The position numbers were made by a program, and so were the translations under genes. Below are positions 1-9,224 of a stretch of DNA of 64,000 nt, one piece after another (positions within the stretch are counted from its first letter, which is position 1; each line of letters begins with the position of its first letter). Source of the DNA: Paenibacillus antri (GTDB lineage: Bacteria > Bacillota > Bacilli > Paenibacillales > YIM-B00363); assembly GCF_005765165.1 (NCBI RefSeq), contig NZ_VCIW01000005.1, positions 62,001 to 126,000 on the forward strand, in the 5' to 3' direction. Under the pieces are notes generated by a model, which worked only from the letters and a program-made list of their open reading frames with translations, had not been told where the DNA came from and did no database searches.

Positions 1-232
1 CATTACGCATGCGGACGCGAAGTCGAAATATTTGCATCAAGGCGGCCTGAAGAACGGGGATACGTATTCCGAAGAATACGATCATAACGTGTACCTCAAC
101 GTCGGTCGGGCGAATGCGGTGGAGCTGACCGTCAACGGCGTCGTCGTCGAGATGGGGACCGAGCCGAATCCGCGGAAGTTCCAATTCGAACTCGTCCAGA
201 CGCCTGCGGATACCGGAACGACGGGTAATTGA
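1..232 (+). CDS. rodZ: C-terminal end of a RodZ-like protein (5' truncated by window)
   Basis: The reading frame enters from the left edge (first full codon at 2) and ends with TGA at 230-232. About 76 residues are visible. They end in a beta-rich segment with VYLNVGRANAVELTVNG, typical of the DUF4115 domain at the C-terminus of RodZ-type cell-shape proteins, which have a cytoplasmic HTH, one membrane helix and this extracellular domain. In Bacillus rodZ (ymfM) sits just upstream of pgsA-cinA-recA, which agrees with the genes that follow here. The HTH and the membrane helix lie outside the window, so the assignment rests on the tail and on synteny. Confidence 0.75.
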   Translation, partial: ITHADAKSKYLHQGGLKNGDTYSEEYDHNVYLNVGRANAVELTVNGVVVEMGTEPNPRKFQFELVQTPADTGTTGN

Positions 233-306
233 ATAATCGAAGGTCGTCGGGACATCCTAACGTTAGCAAGAATGTCACCATTCTACAGCGATCGCGAGGG
301 ATATCC

Positions 307-471
307 ATGACCATCAGTTGGATCGTCACGGGACTAGGCGTCGTCGTCAGCCTGTTAGGTTGGTATTTGACGCCTGACGCGTGGGGCTACGGCATCTTCG
401 GATTCGGCCTTGCCCATATCGTCCTCGGCATTCTGGACATGTTCCGGGATCCGGCCCGCAGCCGCACGTAA
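307..471 (+). CDS. small two-helix membrane protein, function unknown
   Basis: A 54-residue protein starting at ATG 307, behind a weak purine-rich stretch (GCGAGGG). It consists of two hydrophobic stretches (about residues 3-20 and 27-45) joined by a short turn containing TPDAWGYG, and ends in a basic tail (DPARSRT). That pattern suggests a two-pass membrane protein with the C-terminus inside the cell. It lies 74 bp after the rodZ-like gene on the same strand and is followed by a hairpin terminator, so it is probably the last gene of that transcript. I do not recognise a family. A longer in-frame version from TTG 229 is possible but less well supported. Confidence 0.6.
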   Translation: MTISWIVTGLGVVVSLLGWYLTPDAWGYGIFGFGLAHIVLGILDMFRDPARSRT

Positions 472-482
472 CTGCTTTACAT

Positions 483-518
483 AAAAGAGCGTTCGTCGTT
501 TTCGGCGGGCGCTCTTTT
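483..518 (+). terminator. rho-independent terminator after the rodZ-like operon
   Basis: AAAAGAGCG (483-491) and CGCTCTTTT (510-518) form a 9-bp stem whose 3' arm supplies the T run. It begins 12 bp after the preceding stop codon. The A run on the other side means it could act in both directions. Confidence 0.7.
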
Positions 519-596
519 GCCGTCTTTTGGCTTCCGGCGAATTTCTTGTTATACTTATGGGACATATCCATTTTTTCGGAAGGAGTTTGCATACTT

Positions 597-1088
597 ATGG
601 CATCGGAATACTCGTTCGACATCGTATCGAAGGTGGACATGAATGAGCTGCAGAACGCGGTGACGCAAGCGGAGAAGGAGATCGCCACGCGATTCGACTT
701 CAAGGGGAGCAAGAGCGAGATCAAGTTGGAAAAGGAAGCCCTCATCCTCGTCTCCGACGACGAGTATAAGCTGAACAGCGTCGTCGACATCCTGCAGAGC
801 AAGATGGTCAAACGCGGCATCTCGATCAAAAATATGGATTTCGGCAAGCTCGAGCCCGCCTCCGGGGGTACGGTGCGTCAGCAGGTGAAGCTGAAGCAAG
901 GGATCGGCCAAGAGGACGCCAAGAAGATGAACATCTTGATTCGCGATTCGAAGCTGAAGGTCAAGTCGCAAATCCAAGGCGATCAATTGCGCGTGACGGG
1001 CAAGAGCAAGGACGATCTGCAGTCGGTCATGGCGCTGCTGCGCGGAGCGGACTTGCCGCTTGAGCTGCAGTTCGTTAATTTTAAGTAA
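597..1088 (+). CDS. yajQ: YajQ-family nucleotide-binding protein
   Basis: A 163-residue protein, the usual length for the YajQ family. The start is ATG 597, behind a good Shine-Dalgarno (AAGGAG near 580-585). The N-terminus [20 protein letters not shown] and the segment [12 protein letters not shown] are family signatures, and the middle contains the [18 protein letters not shown] stretch. Members have two ferredoxin-like domains and bind nucleotides or RNA; some bind cyclic di-GMP and modulate transcription. The gene stands alone between two hairpins. Family assignment is firm; the physiological role in Firmicutes is not established. Confidence 0.93.
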   Translation: MASEYSFDIVSKVDMNELQNAVTQAEKEIATRFDFKGSKSEIKLEKEALILVSDDEYKLNSVVDILQSKMVKRGISIKNMDFGKLEPASGGTVRQQVKLKQGIGQEDAKKMNILIRDSKLKVKSQIQGDQLRVTGKSKDDLQSVMALLRGADLPLELQFVNFK

Positions 1089-1143
1089 GGTCGATGAGCC
1101 GATTCCGACGGGGTCGGCTCTCTTCCATGGTACGGACATCCTT

Positions 1144-1173
1144 TTGACCTCTCTAGCAAGGTTATATTATAAT
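1144..1173 (+). promoter_or_regulatory. sigma-A type promoter of rimO-pgsA
   Basis: TTGACC (1144-1149), an 18-bp spacer and a perfect TATAAT (1168-1173). Transcription would start near 1180, leaving a leader of about 35 nt before rimO. Confidence 0.7.
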
Positions 1174-1214
1174 GGCATCGATTGGAATGGGATAAACATT
1201 GGGGGATACCATGC

Positions 1215-2546
1215 ATGACCGAGAAAATTAAGATGGTGACGCTCGGCTGCGAGAAAAACCTGGTCGATTCGGAAATTATGTCCGGCCTCGTCGCGCAGCG
1301 CGGGTTTGAGCTTGTAGATAATAAAGAGGATGCGACGGTCATCATCGTTAACACTTGCGGCTTCATCGACGCCGCGAAGGAAGAGTCCGTCAACACGATT
1401 CTGGAGATGGCCGAGCTGAAGGAGACGGGTGCGCTGAAGGCGTTGATCGTCTCGGGCTGCTTGACGCAGCGCTATAAGGAACAGTTGATGCAGGAGATGC
1501 CCGAAATCGACGGGATCGTCGGCACGGGCGACTTCGATAAGATCAACGACATCGTCGACGAGGCGCTGCGCGGCAAGAAGCCGATCGCCGTCGGCAATCC
1601 GATCTTCAACTACGACCAGGCGCTGCCGCGGAAGCTGTCGACGCCTCGCTATACCGCATACGTGAAAATCGCGGAAGGCTGCGACAACGCATGCACGTTC
1701 TGCTCGATTCCGATTATGCGCGGCGCGTTCCGCAGCCGTTCCGTGGAGTCGATTCTCGCCGAAGTGGAGACGTTGGCGAAGCAAGGCGTGAAGGAAGTAT
1801 CGTTGATCGCGCAGGATTCCACGAATTACGGCACTGACCTTTACGATTCGTTCATGCTGCCGACGCTGCTTCACCGCGTGAGCGAAGTGGAAGGCATCGA
1901 GTGGGTCCGACTGCACTATGCGTATCCGGGCTTCTTCACGGACGAGCTGATCGACGCGATCGCTTCGAATCCGAAGATTTGCAAATACATCGACATGCCG
2001 CTGCAGCATAGCGAGGACAGCATCTTGAAGCGGATGCGCCGTCCGGGCCGCGGCCGGGACGTGCGCGAGCTCGTCGCGAAGATCCGCGCCAGAATTCCCG
2101 ATGCGGTGCTGCGCACATCGATCATCGTCGGCTTCCCCGGGGAGACGGAAGAGGATTTCGAAAATCTCGTTTCGTTCGTGCGCGAGGTGAAGTTCGACCG
2201 CCTCGGCGTCTTCACGTATTCGATGGAAGAGGATACGCCGGCTTCGCGTCTGCCGAACCAAGTGCCGGAAGACGTGAAGGAGTATCGCGCGTCCCGACTG
2301 ATGGAAGTGCAGCGCGAGGTGGCGAAAGCCGCGAACGGCCGGTTCATCGGCCAGACGATGGACGTGCTCATCGAACGCTATGACGGCCGCAACGACGTCT
2401 TCATCGGCCGCTCGCAATACGACGCGCCGGAGATCGACGGCGAGGTGTTCGTCACCGGCTGCACGCCGGAGATCGGTCAGCTGCAGCGAGTGCGCATCAC
2501 ACATTCGCTCGATTACGATTTATCGGGAGTCGGTGTATCCGCATGA
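1215..2546 (+). CDS. rimO: ribosomal protein S12 methylthiotransferase RimO
   Basis: A 443-residue radical-SAM methylthiotransferase that adds a beta-methylthio group to the conserved aspartate of ribosomal protein S12. The N-terminal MTTase domain has its three cluster cysteines at about C12, C48 and C82. The radical-SAM motif CxxxCxxC is at C156, C160 and C163 (GCDNACTFCS), and a TRAM domain ends the protein. The opening TLGCEKNLVDSE is diagnostic of RimO as opposed to MiaB, which is also in this window. ATG 1215 was chosen because GGGGGAT lies 8 bp upstream; an in-frame TTG at 1182 would come before that site. The stop overlaps the pgsA start (ATGA), so the two are translationally coupled. 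Confidence 0.96.
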   Translation: MTEKIKMVTLGCEKNLVDSEIMSGLVAQRGFELVDNKEDATVIIVNTCGFIDAAKEESVNTILEMAELKETGALKALIVSGCLTQRYKEQLMQEMPEIDGIVGTGDFDKINDIVDEALRGKKPIAVGNPIFNYDQALPRKLSTPRYTAYVKIAEGCDNACTFCSIPIMRGAFRSRSVESILAEVETLAKQGVKEVSLIAQDSTNYGTDLYDSFMLPTLLHRVSEVEGIEWVRLHYAYPGFFTDELIDAIASNPKICKYIDMPLQHSEDSILKRMRRPGRGRDVRELVAKIRARIPDAVLRTSIIVGFPGETEEDFENLVSFVREVKFDRLGVFTYSMEEDTPASRLPNQVPEDVKEYRASRLMEVQREVAKAANGRFIGQTMDVLIERYDGRNDVFIGRSQYDAPEIDGEVFVTGCTPEIGQLQRVRITHSLDYDLSGVGVSA

Positions 2547-3121
2547 ATCTAGCGAACCGGATTACGCTGGCGCGTATCTTTCTCGTTCCGATCATCATGT
2601 TTTTCCTGCTGGTCAGCTTCAACTTGCCCGAGCTCCGCTTGGGCGAGTTCCATATTACATACAACCAAATCATCGCGACGCTGATCTTTATCGTCGCGGC
2701 CGCGACGGACGGGCTCGACGGCTATATCGCGCGGTCCCGCAAGATGGTGACGAACCTCGGAAAGCTGCTCGACCCGCTCGCCGACAAGCTGCTCGTCGCG
2801 GCGGTGCTCATTTCGCTCGTCGACATGCAGAAGGTCGACGCGTGGATCGCCGTCGTCATTATTTCTCGCGAGTTCGCGATCACCGGCCTGCGCCAAGTCG
2901 CTCTGCTCGAGGGGAAGGTCGTCGCGGCGAGCGCATGGGGCAAGTGGAAGACCGGCATTCAGATTACGATGATCATCGCGCTTTTGCTTAACAATTTTCC
3001 GTTTTATTTCCTCGGCATCCCGTTCGATTTGATTTCGAGCTGGGCGGCCGCGGCGATCACGATTTATTCGGGGATCGATTATTTCGTGCAAAACAAAAAC
3101 GTCATCGACGACGTGAGGTAA
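2543..3121 (+). CDS. pgsA: CDP-diacylglycerol--glycerol-3-phosphate 3-phosphatidyltransferase
   Basis: A 192-residue integral membrane enzyme making phosphatidylglycerol phosphate, the committed step to phosphatidylglycerol. The CDP-alcohol phosphotransferase motif DGxxAR-x8-GxxxDxxxD is seen as DGLDGYIARSRK followed by LGKLLDPLADK. Several hydrophobic helices flank it. The N-terminus NLANRITLARIFLVP is typical. It overlaps rimO by 4 bp and is followed 78 bp later by cinA, matching the Bacillus order pgsA-cinA-recA. It should be essential for membrane lipid synthesis. Confidence 0.95.
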   Translation: MNLANRITLARIFLVPIIMFFLLVSFNLPELRLGEFHITYNQIIATLIFIVAAATDGLDGYIARSRKMVTNLGKLLDPLADKLLVAAVLISLVDMQKVDAWIAVVIISREFAITGLRQVALLEGKVVAASAWGKWKTGIQITMIIALLLNNFPFYFLGIPFDLISSWAAAAITIYSGIDYFVQNKNVIDDVR

Positions 3122-3199
3122 GGAGGCCGAATCGAAGGAAGCGCCGCGCGCTTGCATTCGATCGGCTTTTCTTTTGCTAACAAAGGGGAGTGTTGCGGC

Positions 3200-4447
3200 A
3201 TGAAAGCGGAAATCGTCGCGGTCGGCACGGAGCTGCTGCTCGGCCAGATCGTGAATACGAACGCGCAATATTTGGCGGAAGCTTGCGCCGGCATCGGCAT
3301 TGACGTCTATTACCAGACGGTGGTAGGCGATAACGTGGATCGCATCGTGTCGGCGCTTCGGATCGCATCGGAGCGGGCGGACATCGTCATCTGCACGGGC
3401 GGGCTCGGTCCGACGATGGACGACTTGACGCGGGACGCGCTCGGCATACACGTCGGGGCGGAGCTTGTGATGGACGAAGATGGCATGCGGAAGATCGAAG
3501 CGTATTTCGCCGAGCGGGGGGCCGTCATGGTGGAGAGCAACCGCCGTCAAGCGTTGACGCTCGCGGGAGCGGACGTGCTGCCGAACGATACGGGGATGGC
3601 CGTCGGCACGGCGCTTCGCCGGGACGGCAAGCTGTACGTGCTGCTGCCGGGGCCGCCGCGGGAGCTGAAGCCGATGTTCGACCGGTACGCCAAGCCGTGG
3701 CTCCGGGCGAATATGAACGACGCGCTTCCGTTATTCTCGAAATCTTTGAAGTTCGCAGGCATCGGGGAGTCGGGACTAGAGCATGCGCTGCTCGATCTGA
3801 TCGAATCCCAAGCGGATCCGACGATCGCCCCGTACGCGAAGGAAGGCGAAGTGATGATTCGGCTGACGTCGCGCGCTTCCTCCGAGGCGGAGGCGTTCGC
3901 CAAGATGGCGGATACGGAGGCGGAGATCCGCCGCCGCGTCGGCGACCATCTGTACGCCGAGGAGGACGTCAGCCTGGACGCGGTCATCGTGCGGCTTCTG
4001 CGCGAGCGCGGAGCGACGCTCGCCGCGGCGGAGAGCTGCACGGGCGGCTTGTTCGCGGACATGACGACGTCGCATCCGGGCAGCTCCGAGGCGTTCGCCG
4101 GCGGCATCGTCAGCTACTCGAACGCCGCGAAGACGGCGCTGCTCGGCGTGCCGAAGGCGCTCCTGAGCGGCCCCGGCGCCCCCGGGGCGCTCAGCGCGGA
4201 GACGGCGGCGAGCATGGCGGAAGGCGCGCGGACCCGGCTCGGGACGACGTTCGCGGTGTCGTTCACGGGCGTGGCCGGACCGGGACCTTCCGCCGACGGC
4301 AAGCCGGCCGGACTCGTCTACCTCGGCGTCGCCGAGGAGGGGAAGGCGACGGAGGTGCGCGAGCTGAAGCTGTCCGGCAGCCGCGAGATCGTGAAGCTGC
4401 GCGCCTGCCGCGCCGGCTTCTATGAGCTGTGGAAGCGGCTGCGGTAA
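3200..4447 (+). CDS. cinA: CinA: competence/damage-inducible protein with NMN deamidase domain
   Basis: A 415-residue protein of standard length. The N-terminal molybdopterin-binding-like domain begins KAEIVAVGTELLLGQIVNTN and carries the CTGGLGPTMDD motif. The C-terminal domain begins around residue 265 and contains AAAESCTGGLFADM and the GVAGPGPS motif of PncC-type nicotinamide mononucleotide amidohydrolases. ATG 3200 follows AAAGGGGAG. It is transcribed with pgsA upstream and ends about 45 bp before a strong terminator, so recA is largely separate. In Bacillus and Streptococcus the homologue is induced in competence; the enzymatic role is pyridine nucleotide salvage. Confidence 0.94.
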   Translation: MKAEIVAVGTELLLGQIVNTNAQYLAEACAGIGIDVYYQTVVGDNVDRIVSALRIASERADIVICTGGLGPTMDDLTRDALGIHVGAELVMDEDGMRKIEAYFAERGAVMVESNRRQALTLAGADVLPNDTGMAVGTALRRDGKLYVLLPGPPRELKPMFDRYAKPWLRANMNDALPLFSKSLKFAGIGESGLEHALLDLIESQADPTIAPYAKEGEVMIRLTSRASSEAEAFAKMADTEAEIRRRVGDHLYAEEDVSLDAVIVRLLRERGATLAAAESCTGGLFADMTTSHPGSSEAFAGGIVSYSNAAKTALLGVPKALLSGPGAPGALSAETAASMAEGARTRLGTTFAVSFTGVAGPGPSADGKPAGLVYLGVAEEGKATEVRELKLSGSREIVKLRACRAGFYELWKRLR

Positions 4448-4493
4448 TGCTTGCCAAACCGGCGGCGCTCGGGGTATGATGGGGGTACGGAAG

Positions 4494-4528
4494 AACCGTG
4501 GCGAATCGTGATTTGCCGCGGTTTTTTT
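4494..4528 (+). terminator. terminator between cinA and recA
   Basis: AACCGTGGC (4494-4502) pairs with GCCGCGGTT (4515-4523) in a 9-bp stem with one G-U pair, followed by seven T residues. It insulates recA from the cinA operon. Confidence 0.8.
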
Positions 4529-4621
4529 GCGTCCTCCGGCCGGGGATGCGTGAAGCGGCGTCGACAGCGGGCAAGCGATATGGAAGCGGACGCCGACATC
4601 GACGCGAATCGGAAAAAAAGT

Positions 4622-4635
4622 CGAATGTATGTTCG
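4622..4635 (+). promoter_or_regulatory. LexA (SOS) box of recA
   Basis: CGAATGTATGTTCG matches the Firmicute LexA operator (GAAC-N4-GTTC with one change in the left half) and closely resembles the recA operator of Bacillus subtilis. It ends 9 bp before the -35 element of the probable recA promoter, so repressor binding could block RNA polymerase. Confidence 0.85.
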
Positions 4636-4644
4636 AAAAAATGG

Positions 4645-4673
4645 TTGGCAAGGAGACAAAAAGAAGGTATCAT
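4645..4673 (+). promoter_or_regulatory. probable recA promoter
   Basis: TTGGCA (4645-4650), a 17-bp spacer and TATCAT (4668-4673). It lies just downstream of the LexA box and about 30 bp before the recA start codon. The -10 is imperfect, as expected for a repressible promoter. Confidence 0.55.
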
Positions 4674-4703
4674 ACAATTATCAGAGAAAAGGAAGTGTTC
4701 ATT

Positions 4704-5756
4704 GTGAGCGATCGGAAAGCCGCATTAGAGATGGCGCTCCGCCAGATCGAGAAACAATTCGGCAAGGGTTCAATCATGAAGCTTGGAGAAAGCGCGCATA
4801 TGCAAGTCGAGACCGTGTCCAGCGGATCGCTCGCGCTTGATATATCGCTCGGGGTAGGCGGCTTCCCGCGGGGCCGAATCATCGAGATTTACGGACCGGA
4901 ATCGTCCGGTAAGACGACGGTCGCGCTGCATGCGATCGCGGAAGTACAGAAGAGAGGCGGACAAGCCGCCTTCATCGACGCCGAGCATGCGCTCGATCCG
5001 GTGTACGCTTCGAAGCTCGGCATCAACATCGACGAGCTGCTTCTTTCCCAGCCGGATACGGGCGAGCAGGCGCTCGAGATCGCCGAAGCGCTCGTTCGCA
5101 GCGGCGCCGTCGACATTATCGTCATCGACTCCGTCGCGGCGCTCGTGCCGAAGGCCGAGATCGAAGGCGAGATGGGCGATTCTCACGTAGGCTTGCAAGC
5201 GCGTCTCATGTCGCAGGCGCTTCGAAAGCTGTCCGGCGCGATCAGCAAGTCCAAGACGATCGCGATCTTCATCAACCAGCTTCGCGAGAAGGTCGGCGTC
5301 ATGTTCGGCAACCCGGAGACGACGCCGGGCGGCCGCGCATTGAAGTTCTACTCCTCCGTCCGTTTAGAAGTTCGACGGATCGAGACGATCAAGCAAGGCA
5401 ACGACATGGTCGGTAACCGCACGCGGATCAAGGTCGTGAAGAATAAAGTCGCTCCGCCGTTCAAGCAAGCGGAGATCGATATCATGTACGGCGAAGGCAT
5501 CTCGAGAGAGGGCAGCATCATCGATATCGGGACGGAGCTCGATATCGTACAGAAGAGCGGCGCATGGTTCTCGTTCGACGGCGAACGCCTCGGTCAAGGA
5601 CGGGAGAATGCGAAACAATTCTTGAAGGACAATCCGAAGATCGCGGAATCTATCGAGAAGAAGGTACGCGAAGCGACGGTCGTCGCTCCGGGGCTGCCTG
5701 CCGGAATATCCAGCGGCGATGACGACGACGATTTCGACGAGGAAGCGGAAGCGTAA
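4704..5756 (+). CDS. recA: recombinase RecA
   Basis: A 350-residue RecA, the normal length. It forms ATP-dependent filaments on single-stranded DNA, drives strand exchange and triggers LexA self-cleavage. The Walker A sequence GPESSGKTT lies at residues 64-72, and the L1/L2 DNA-binding loop region and the [19 protein letters not shown] motif are intact. The start is GTG 4704 with AAAAGGAAG 8-9 bp upstream; an in-frame ATG at 4629 lies upstream of the promoter -10 and is rejected. The acidic tail ([12 protein letters not shown]) is typical. A LexA box precedes it and recX follows. Confidence 0.98.
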   Translation: MSDRKAALEMALRQIEKQFGKGSIMKLGESAHMQVETVSSGSLALDISLGVGGFPRGRIIEIYGPESSGKTTVALHAIAEVQKRGGQAAFIDAEHALDPVYASKLGINIDELLLSQPDTGEQALEIAEALVRSGAVDIIVIDSVAALVPKAEIEGEMGDSHVGLQARLMSQALRKLSGAISKSKTIAIFINQLREKVGVMFGNPETTPGGRALKFYSSVRLEVRRIETIKQGNDMVGNRTRIKVVKNKVAPPFKQAEIDIMYGEGISREGSIIDIGTELDIVQKSGAWFSFDGERLGQGRENAKQFLKDNPKIAESIEKKVREATVVAPGLPAGISSGDDDDDFDEEAEA

Positions 5757-5795
5757 GATTCGTTATAGAATAGTAGCGTCATAAGTACATTACGC

Positions 5796-5828
5796 ACCGG
5801 CACCCGGCCAACGTCGGGTGCCGGTTTT
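5796..5828 (+). terminator. hairpin between recA and recX
   Basis: ACCGGCACCCG (5796-5806) pairs perfectly with CGGGTGCCGGT (5815-5825), an 11-bp stem with an 8-nt loop, followed by only three further T bases or so. It may be a leaky terminator that sets recX expression below recA through partial read-through. Confidence 0.6.
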
Positions 5829-5853
5829 CGGTTGCGTAAGGAGGAAGAGACGA

Positions 5854-6531
5854 GTGGAACGTCAAGGCGTCATTACATCGGTAGAGAAGCAGAAGAAACA
5901 GCAGCATCGATATAACGTGTTCATCGACGACGAGTTCGCCTTCGCGGTCCATGAGGATGTCTTGATGCGGCACCGCTTGTTCAAGGGGCAGTCCGTGCCG
6001 CCGGACCGGCTGGAAGAGGTGCTGCGGGACGAAGAACGCCAAGACGCGTACGTGAAGGCCGTACGTTGGCTCGGCAACCGTCCGCGAACCGAGAAGGAAA
6101 TCCGGACGTACCTGACCCGCAAGGAATACGAACCGTCTACGATCGACGACTGCGTGAGGCGGCTGACCGAGCAGCGGTACGTAGACGACGAACGGTTCAG
6201 CCGGTCGCTGGCGGAGGAGCGGCTGCAGCGCCAGGGCAAGGGCAAGCAGTGGATCAAGCAGGAGCTGCTGCAGAAGGGCGTCGCCAAAGCTACCGTCCAA
6301 GAAGCGGTAGGAGACATCGACCCCGAGGAGGAGAAGGCGTCCGCGACGTCGGTCGCGCGCAAGCGGTGGAAGACGTTGTCCGGACAAGAGGATCGCGTCG
6401 CCGCGAAACGGAAGCTATACGCGTACTTGGCTCGGCGAGGCTTCTCCGCGGCCGCGGTCCGGGAAGCGGTGCGAGAGGCGACGGCGAACGAGCCGACCGG
6501 CGCCGAGGAAGAGGACTGGGCATGGGAATAG
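5854..6531 (+). CDS. recX: regulatory protein RecX
   Basis: A 225-residue RecX-type protein that binds RecA filaments and limits recombinase and coprotease activity. It begins at GTG 5854, placed about 9 bp after AAGGAGGA. The characteristic arrangement of three-helix repeats is visible: RTEKEIRTYLTRK, VDDERFSRSLAEERLQRQGKG and a C-terminal RKLYAYLARRGFSAAAVREAV. The length agrees with the longer Gram-positive RecX proteins. It follows recA behind a hairpin, and no separate LexA box was seen, so expression probably depends on read-through from recA. Confidence 0.92.
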   Translation: MERQGVITSVEKQKKQQHRYNVFIDDEFAFAVHEDVLMRHRLFKGQSVPPDRLEEVLRDEERQDAYVKAVRWLGNRPRTEKEIRTYLTRKEYEPSTIDDCVRRLTEQRYVDDERFSRSLAEERLQRQGKGKQWIKQELLQKGVAKATVQEAVGDIDPEEEKASATSVARKRWKTLSGQEDRVAAKRKLYAYLARRGFSAAAVREAVREATANEPTGAEEEDWAWE

Positions 6532-6538
6532 TCGTTGC

Positions 6539-6568
6539 TTGACAATTTTCTTTAGTGAAAGCTACAAT
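6539..6568 (+). promoter_or_regulatory. sigma-A promoter of rny
   Basis: A perfect TTGACA (6539-6544), an 18-bp spacer and TACAAT (6563-6568). Transcription would start near 6575, giving an RNase Y leader of about 155 nt; long leaders are common on autoregulated ribonuclease mRNAs. Confidence 0.75.
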
Positions 6569-6730
6569 GAAATGGTATATTCAATTTTCATTTTCGCCAA
6601 TTCTTTACGGAACGCGCGAGAAGAGAGAACTGCAATGTCAAAGCGAACGCAACTACAACTAAAAAAGAACACATCGTTGGGCCTCGAAGGATAAGCTCAA
6701 TCGTTGTGTGGCAACGGGGAGGTGAACTAG

Positions 6731-8275
6731 ATGACCTACTGGTGGGTCACCCTCATTATCGCTCTCCTTGTTGGCGCAGCATGCTTTGGGATCGGTTACC
6801 TTATTCGCAAGTCCATTGCCGAAGCCAAAATCTCAAGTGCGGAGGAGGCGGCTCGGAATATTCTCGATAACGCTTCGAAAGAAGCCGAGGCGCTGAAGAA
6901 AGAAGCGGTCCTGGAAGCGAAAGACGAAATCCATAAGCTTCGCTCCGAAGCCGAACGAGACATTCGCGAACGTCGCAACGAAACGCAACGACAGGAACGA
7001 AGGTTACAGCAGAAAGAGGAAACGCTGGATAAGAAACTCGATTCTTTAGAGCGTAAAGAAGAGCAGCTTGCCAACAAAGAGAAGCGCGTAGAAGAGACGC
7101 AACAACAGATCGACGCTCTCTATCGCAAGCAAGTCGAGGAACTGGAGCGCATCTCCGGCTTGACGCAGGAAGATGCGAAGCAGATGATTCTGAGCAACGT
7201 CGAGAGCGAAGTGCGACTCGAAGCGGCTCAGCTGATGAAGGAAATCGAACAGCAGGCGAAAGAAGAAGCGGACAAGAAGGCGCGGGAAATCATCACCTTG
7301 TCGATCCAGCGCTGCGCGGCGGACCACGTCGCGGAGACGACGGTATCCGTCGTCGCGCTGCCGAACGAGGAGATGAAAGGCCGCATCATCGGTCGCGAAG
7401 GCCGCAACATTCGCGCGCTCGAGACGCTGACGGGCATCGATCTCATTATCGACGATACGCCGGAGGCCGTCATCTTGTCGGGCTTCGATCCGATTCGCAG
7501 AGAGATCGCTCGCAACGCGCTCGAGAAGCTCGTCGCGGACGGACGAATCCACCCGGCTCGGATCGAAGAGATGGTGGAGAAATCCCGCAAGGAAGTGGAC
7601 GAGCGGATTCGCGAATACGGCGAGCAAGCGACGTTCGAGGTCGGCGTTCACGGGCTGCACCCGGATTTGATCAAGATCTTGGGCCGCTTGAAGTTCCGTA
7701 CAAGCTACGGCCAGAACGTGCTGAAGCACTCGATGGAAGTCGCCTACTTGGCCGGCCTCATGGCCGGAGAGCTGGGCGAGGACATCACCCTCGCGAAGCG
7801 CGCGGGCTTGCTGCACGATATCGGGAAGGCGCTCGACCACGAGGTCGAAGGCTCCCACGTCGAAATCGGCGTCGAGATCGGCAAGAAATACAAGGAGCAT
7901 CCGGTCGTCGTCAACAGTATCGCATCGCATCACGGCGATACGGAAGCGACGTCGGTCATCGCGATGCTCGTCGGCGCGGCGGACGCATTGTCCGCGGCAA
8001 GACCGGGAGCGCGCCGCGAAACGTTGGAGACGTACATCAAGCGTCTGCAGCGTCTCGAGGAAATCTCGGAGTCGTTCGAAGGCGTCGAGAAGTCGTACGC
8101 GATTCAAGCCGGACGCGAAATTCGCGTCATGGTGCAGCCGGAGCGCATCGACGATGCGGAATCGTTCCGTCTGGCGCGGGACATCACGAAGAAAATCGAG
8201 AACGAACTCGATTATCCGGGGCATATTAAGGTCACGGTCATTCGCGAAACCCGCGCGGTGGAATACGCAAAATAA
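6731..8275 (+). CDS. rny: ribonuclease Y
   Basis: A 514-residue membrane-anchored endoribonuclease that starts decay of many mRNAs and matures others. One N-terminal helix (about residues 5-25) is followed by a long, highly charged coiled coil (about 30-190), a KH RNA-binding domain (around [25 protein letters not shown]) and an HD phosphodiesterase domain with [12 protein letters not shown] and IASHHGD. ATG 6731 has GGGGAGGTGAA upstream. ymdB and spoVS follow, the same order as in Bacillus subtilis. RNase Y also works with the RicAFT complex, one member of which (RicA) is at 20.1 kb here. Confidence 0.97.
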   Translation: MTYWWVTLIIALLVGAACFGIGYLIRKSIAEAKISSAEEAARNILDNASKEAEALKKEAVLEAKDEIHKLRSEAERDIRERRNETQRQERRLQQKEETLDKKLDSLERKEEQLANKEKRVEETQQQIDALYRKQVEELERISGLTQEDAKQMILSNVESEVRLEAAQLMKEIEQQAKEEADKKAREIITLSIQRCAADHVAETTVSVVALPNEEMKGRIIGREGRNIRALETLTGIDLIIDDTPEAVILSGFDPIRREIARNALEKLVADGRIHPARIEEMVEKSRKEVDERIREYGEQATFEVGVHGLHPDLIKILGRLKFRTSYGQNVLKHSMEVAYLAGLMAGELGEDITLAKRAGLLHDIGKALDHEVEGSHVEIGVEIGKKYKEHPVVVNSIASHHGDTEATSVIAMLVGAADALSAARPGARRETLETYIKRLQRLEEISESFEGVEKSYAIQAGREIRVMVQPERIDDAESFRLARDITKKIENELDYPGHIKVTVIRETRAVEYAK

Positions 8276-8366
8276 TAATGACATGGCGGCTGTCCCGGTG
8301 CATTCCGACTGGGACAGCCGTTCCTGTTTCGCGACAGTCGCGCACGAAAAGGAGCTGGGGACGAAC

Positions 8367-9161
8367 GTGAAAGTACTGTTTATCGGCGATATCGTCGGAT
8401 CTACGGGCCGGCGGGCGCTGAAGGAAAATTTGCCGGCGCTGAAGCAAACGCATAAGCCGGATTTCATCGTCGTGAACGGCGAGAACGCCGCAGGCGGCAA
8501 GGGGATTACGGGCGCGATCGCGAACGAATTTTTCGAGCTGGGCGTGCATGGCATCTCCATGGGCAACCATACGTGGGACAATAAAGATATCTTCGAGTTT
8601 ATCGATAAGGAGCCGAGGCTCATCCGGCCGGCCAACTTCCCGCCGGGAACGCCCGGTCAAGGCAGCGTGACGCTGAAGGCGAACGGGAAGGAGCTGCTGC
8701 TGATCAACGTGATGGGGCGCGCCTTCCTGCCGCCGCTCGACTGCCCGTTCCGAACGCTCGACAAGCTGTTCGACAAGTCGAAGAAGCGTCCGGTCGCGAC
8801 GCTCGTCGACGTTCACGCGGAAGCGACGTCCGAGAAGCTGGCGGTCGGTTGGTATTTGGACGGCAAGGCGTCCGCGGTCGTCGGGACGCATACGCATGTG
8901 CAGACGAACGACGAGCAGCTGCTGCCGAACGGCACGGCGTACATTACGGACGTCGGCATGACGGGGTCGAGAGAGGGAATCCTCGGCATGGAACGGGAAG
9001 CCGTCTTGACGAAATTTCTGACGCAGCTGCCGGTTCGGTTCGCGGCCGCCGAAGGGAAATACCAATTCCACGGCGTCGTGATCGACATCGACGAGTCGAC
9101 GGGCAAGGCGAAATCGATCAAGACGATCCGTATTTACGAGGGCGAGTTTAAGATGTTCTAA
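8367..9161 (+). CDS. ymdB: TIGR00282-family metallophosphoesterase YmdB
   Basis: A 264-residue protein, the same length as Bacillus subtilis YmdB, a dinuclear-metal 2',3'-cyclic nucleotide phosphodiesterase affecting biofilm and sporulation decisions. Metal-binding motifs are visible: IGDIVGSTGR at the N-terminus, NGENAAGGKG, GNHTWDNKDI, and VGTHTHVQTND near residue 175. GTG 8367 was chosen because AAAAGGAGC lies upstream and the phosphoesterase core starts immediately; longer in-frame extensions overlap the rny end. It is probably cotranscribed with rny. Confidence 0.95.
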   Translation: MKVLFIGDIVGSTGRRALKENLPALKQTHKPDFIVVNGENAAGGKGITGAIANEFFELGVHGISMGNHTWDNKDIFEFIDKEPRLIRPANFPPGTPGQGSVTLKANGKELLLINVMGRAFLPPLDCPFRTLDKLFDKSKKRPVATLVDVHAEATSEKLAVGWYLDGKASAVVGTHTHVQTNDEQLLPNGTAYITDVGMTGSREGILGMEREAVLTKFLTQLPVRFAAAEGKYQFHGVVIDIDESTGKAKSIKTIRIYEGEFKMF

Positions 9162-9224
9162 GCCATTGTTCCATGTGGAACTATTCTGAATTGTTAGATA
9201 AATTAAGAGGAAACCCAGAACAAG

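Noticed and set aside
1167-2504. Long minus-strand reading frame opposite rimO (445 codons)
   Set aside because: It mirrors rimO, has no ribosome binding site and no domain; it is a by-product of high GC third positions.
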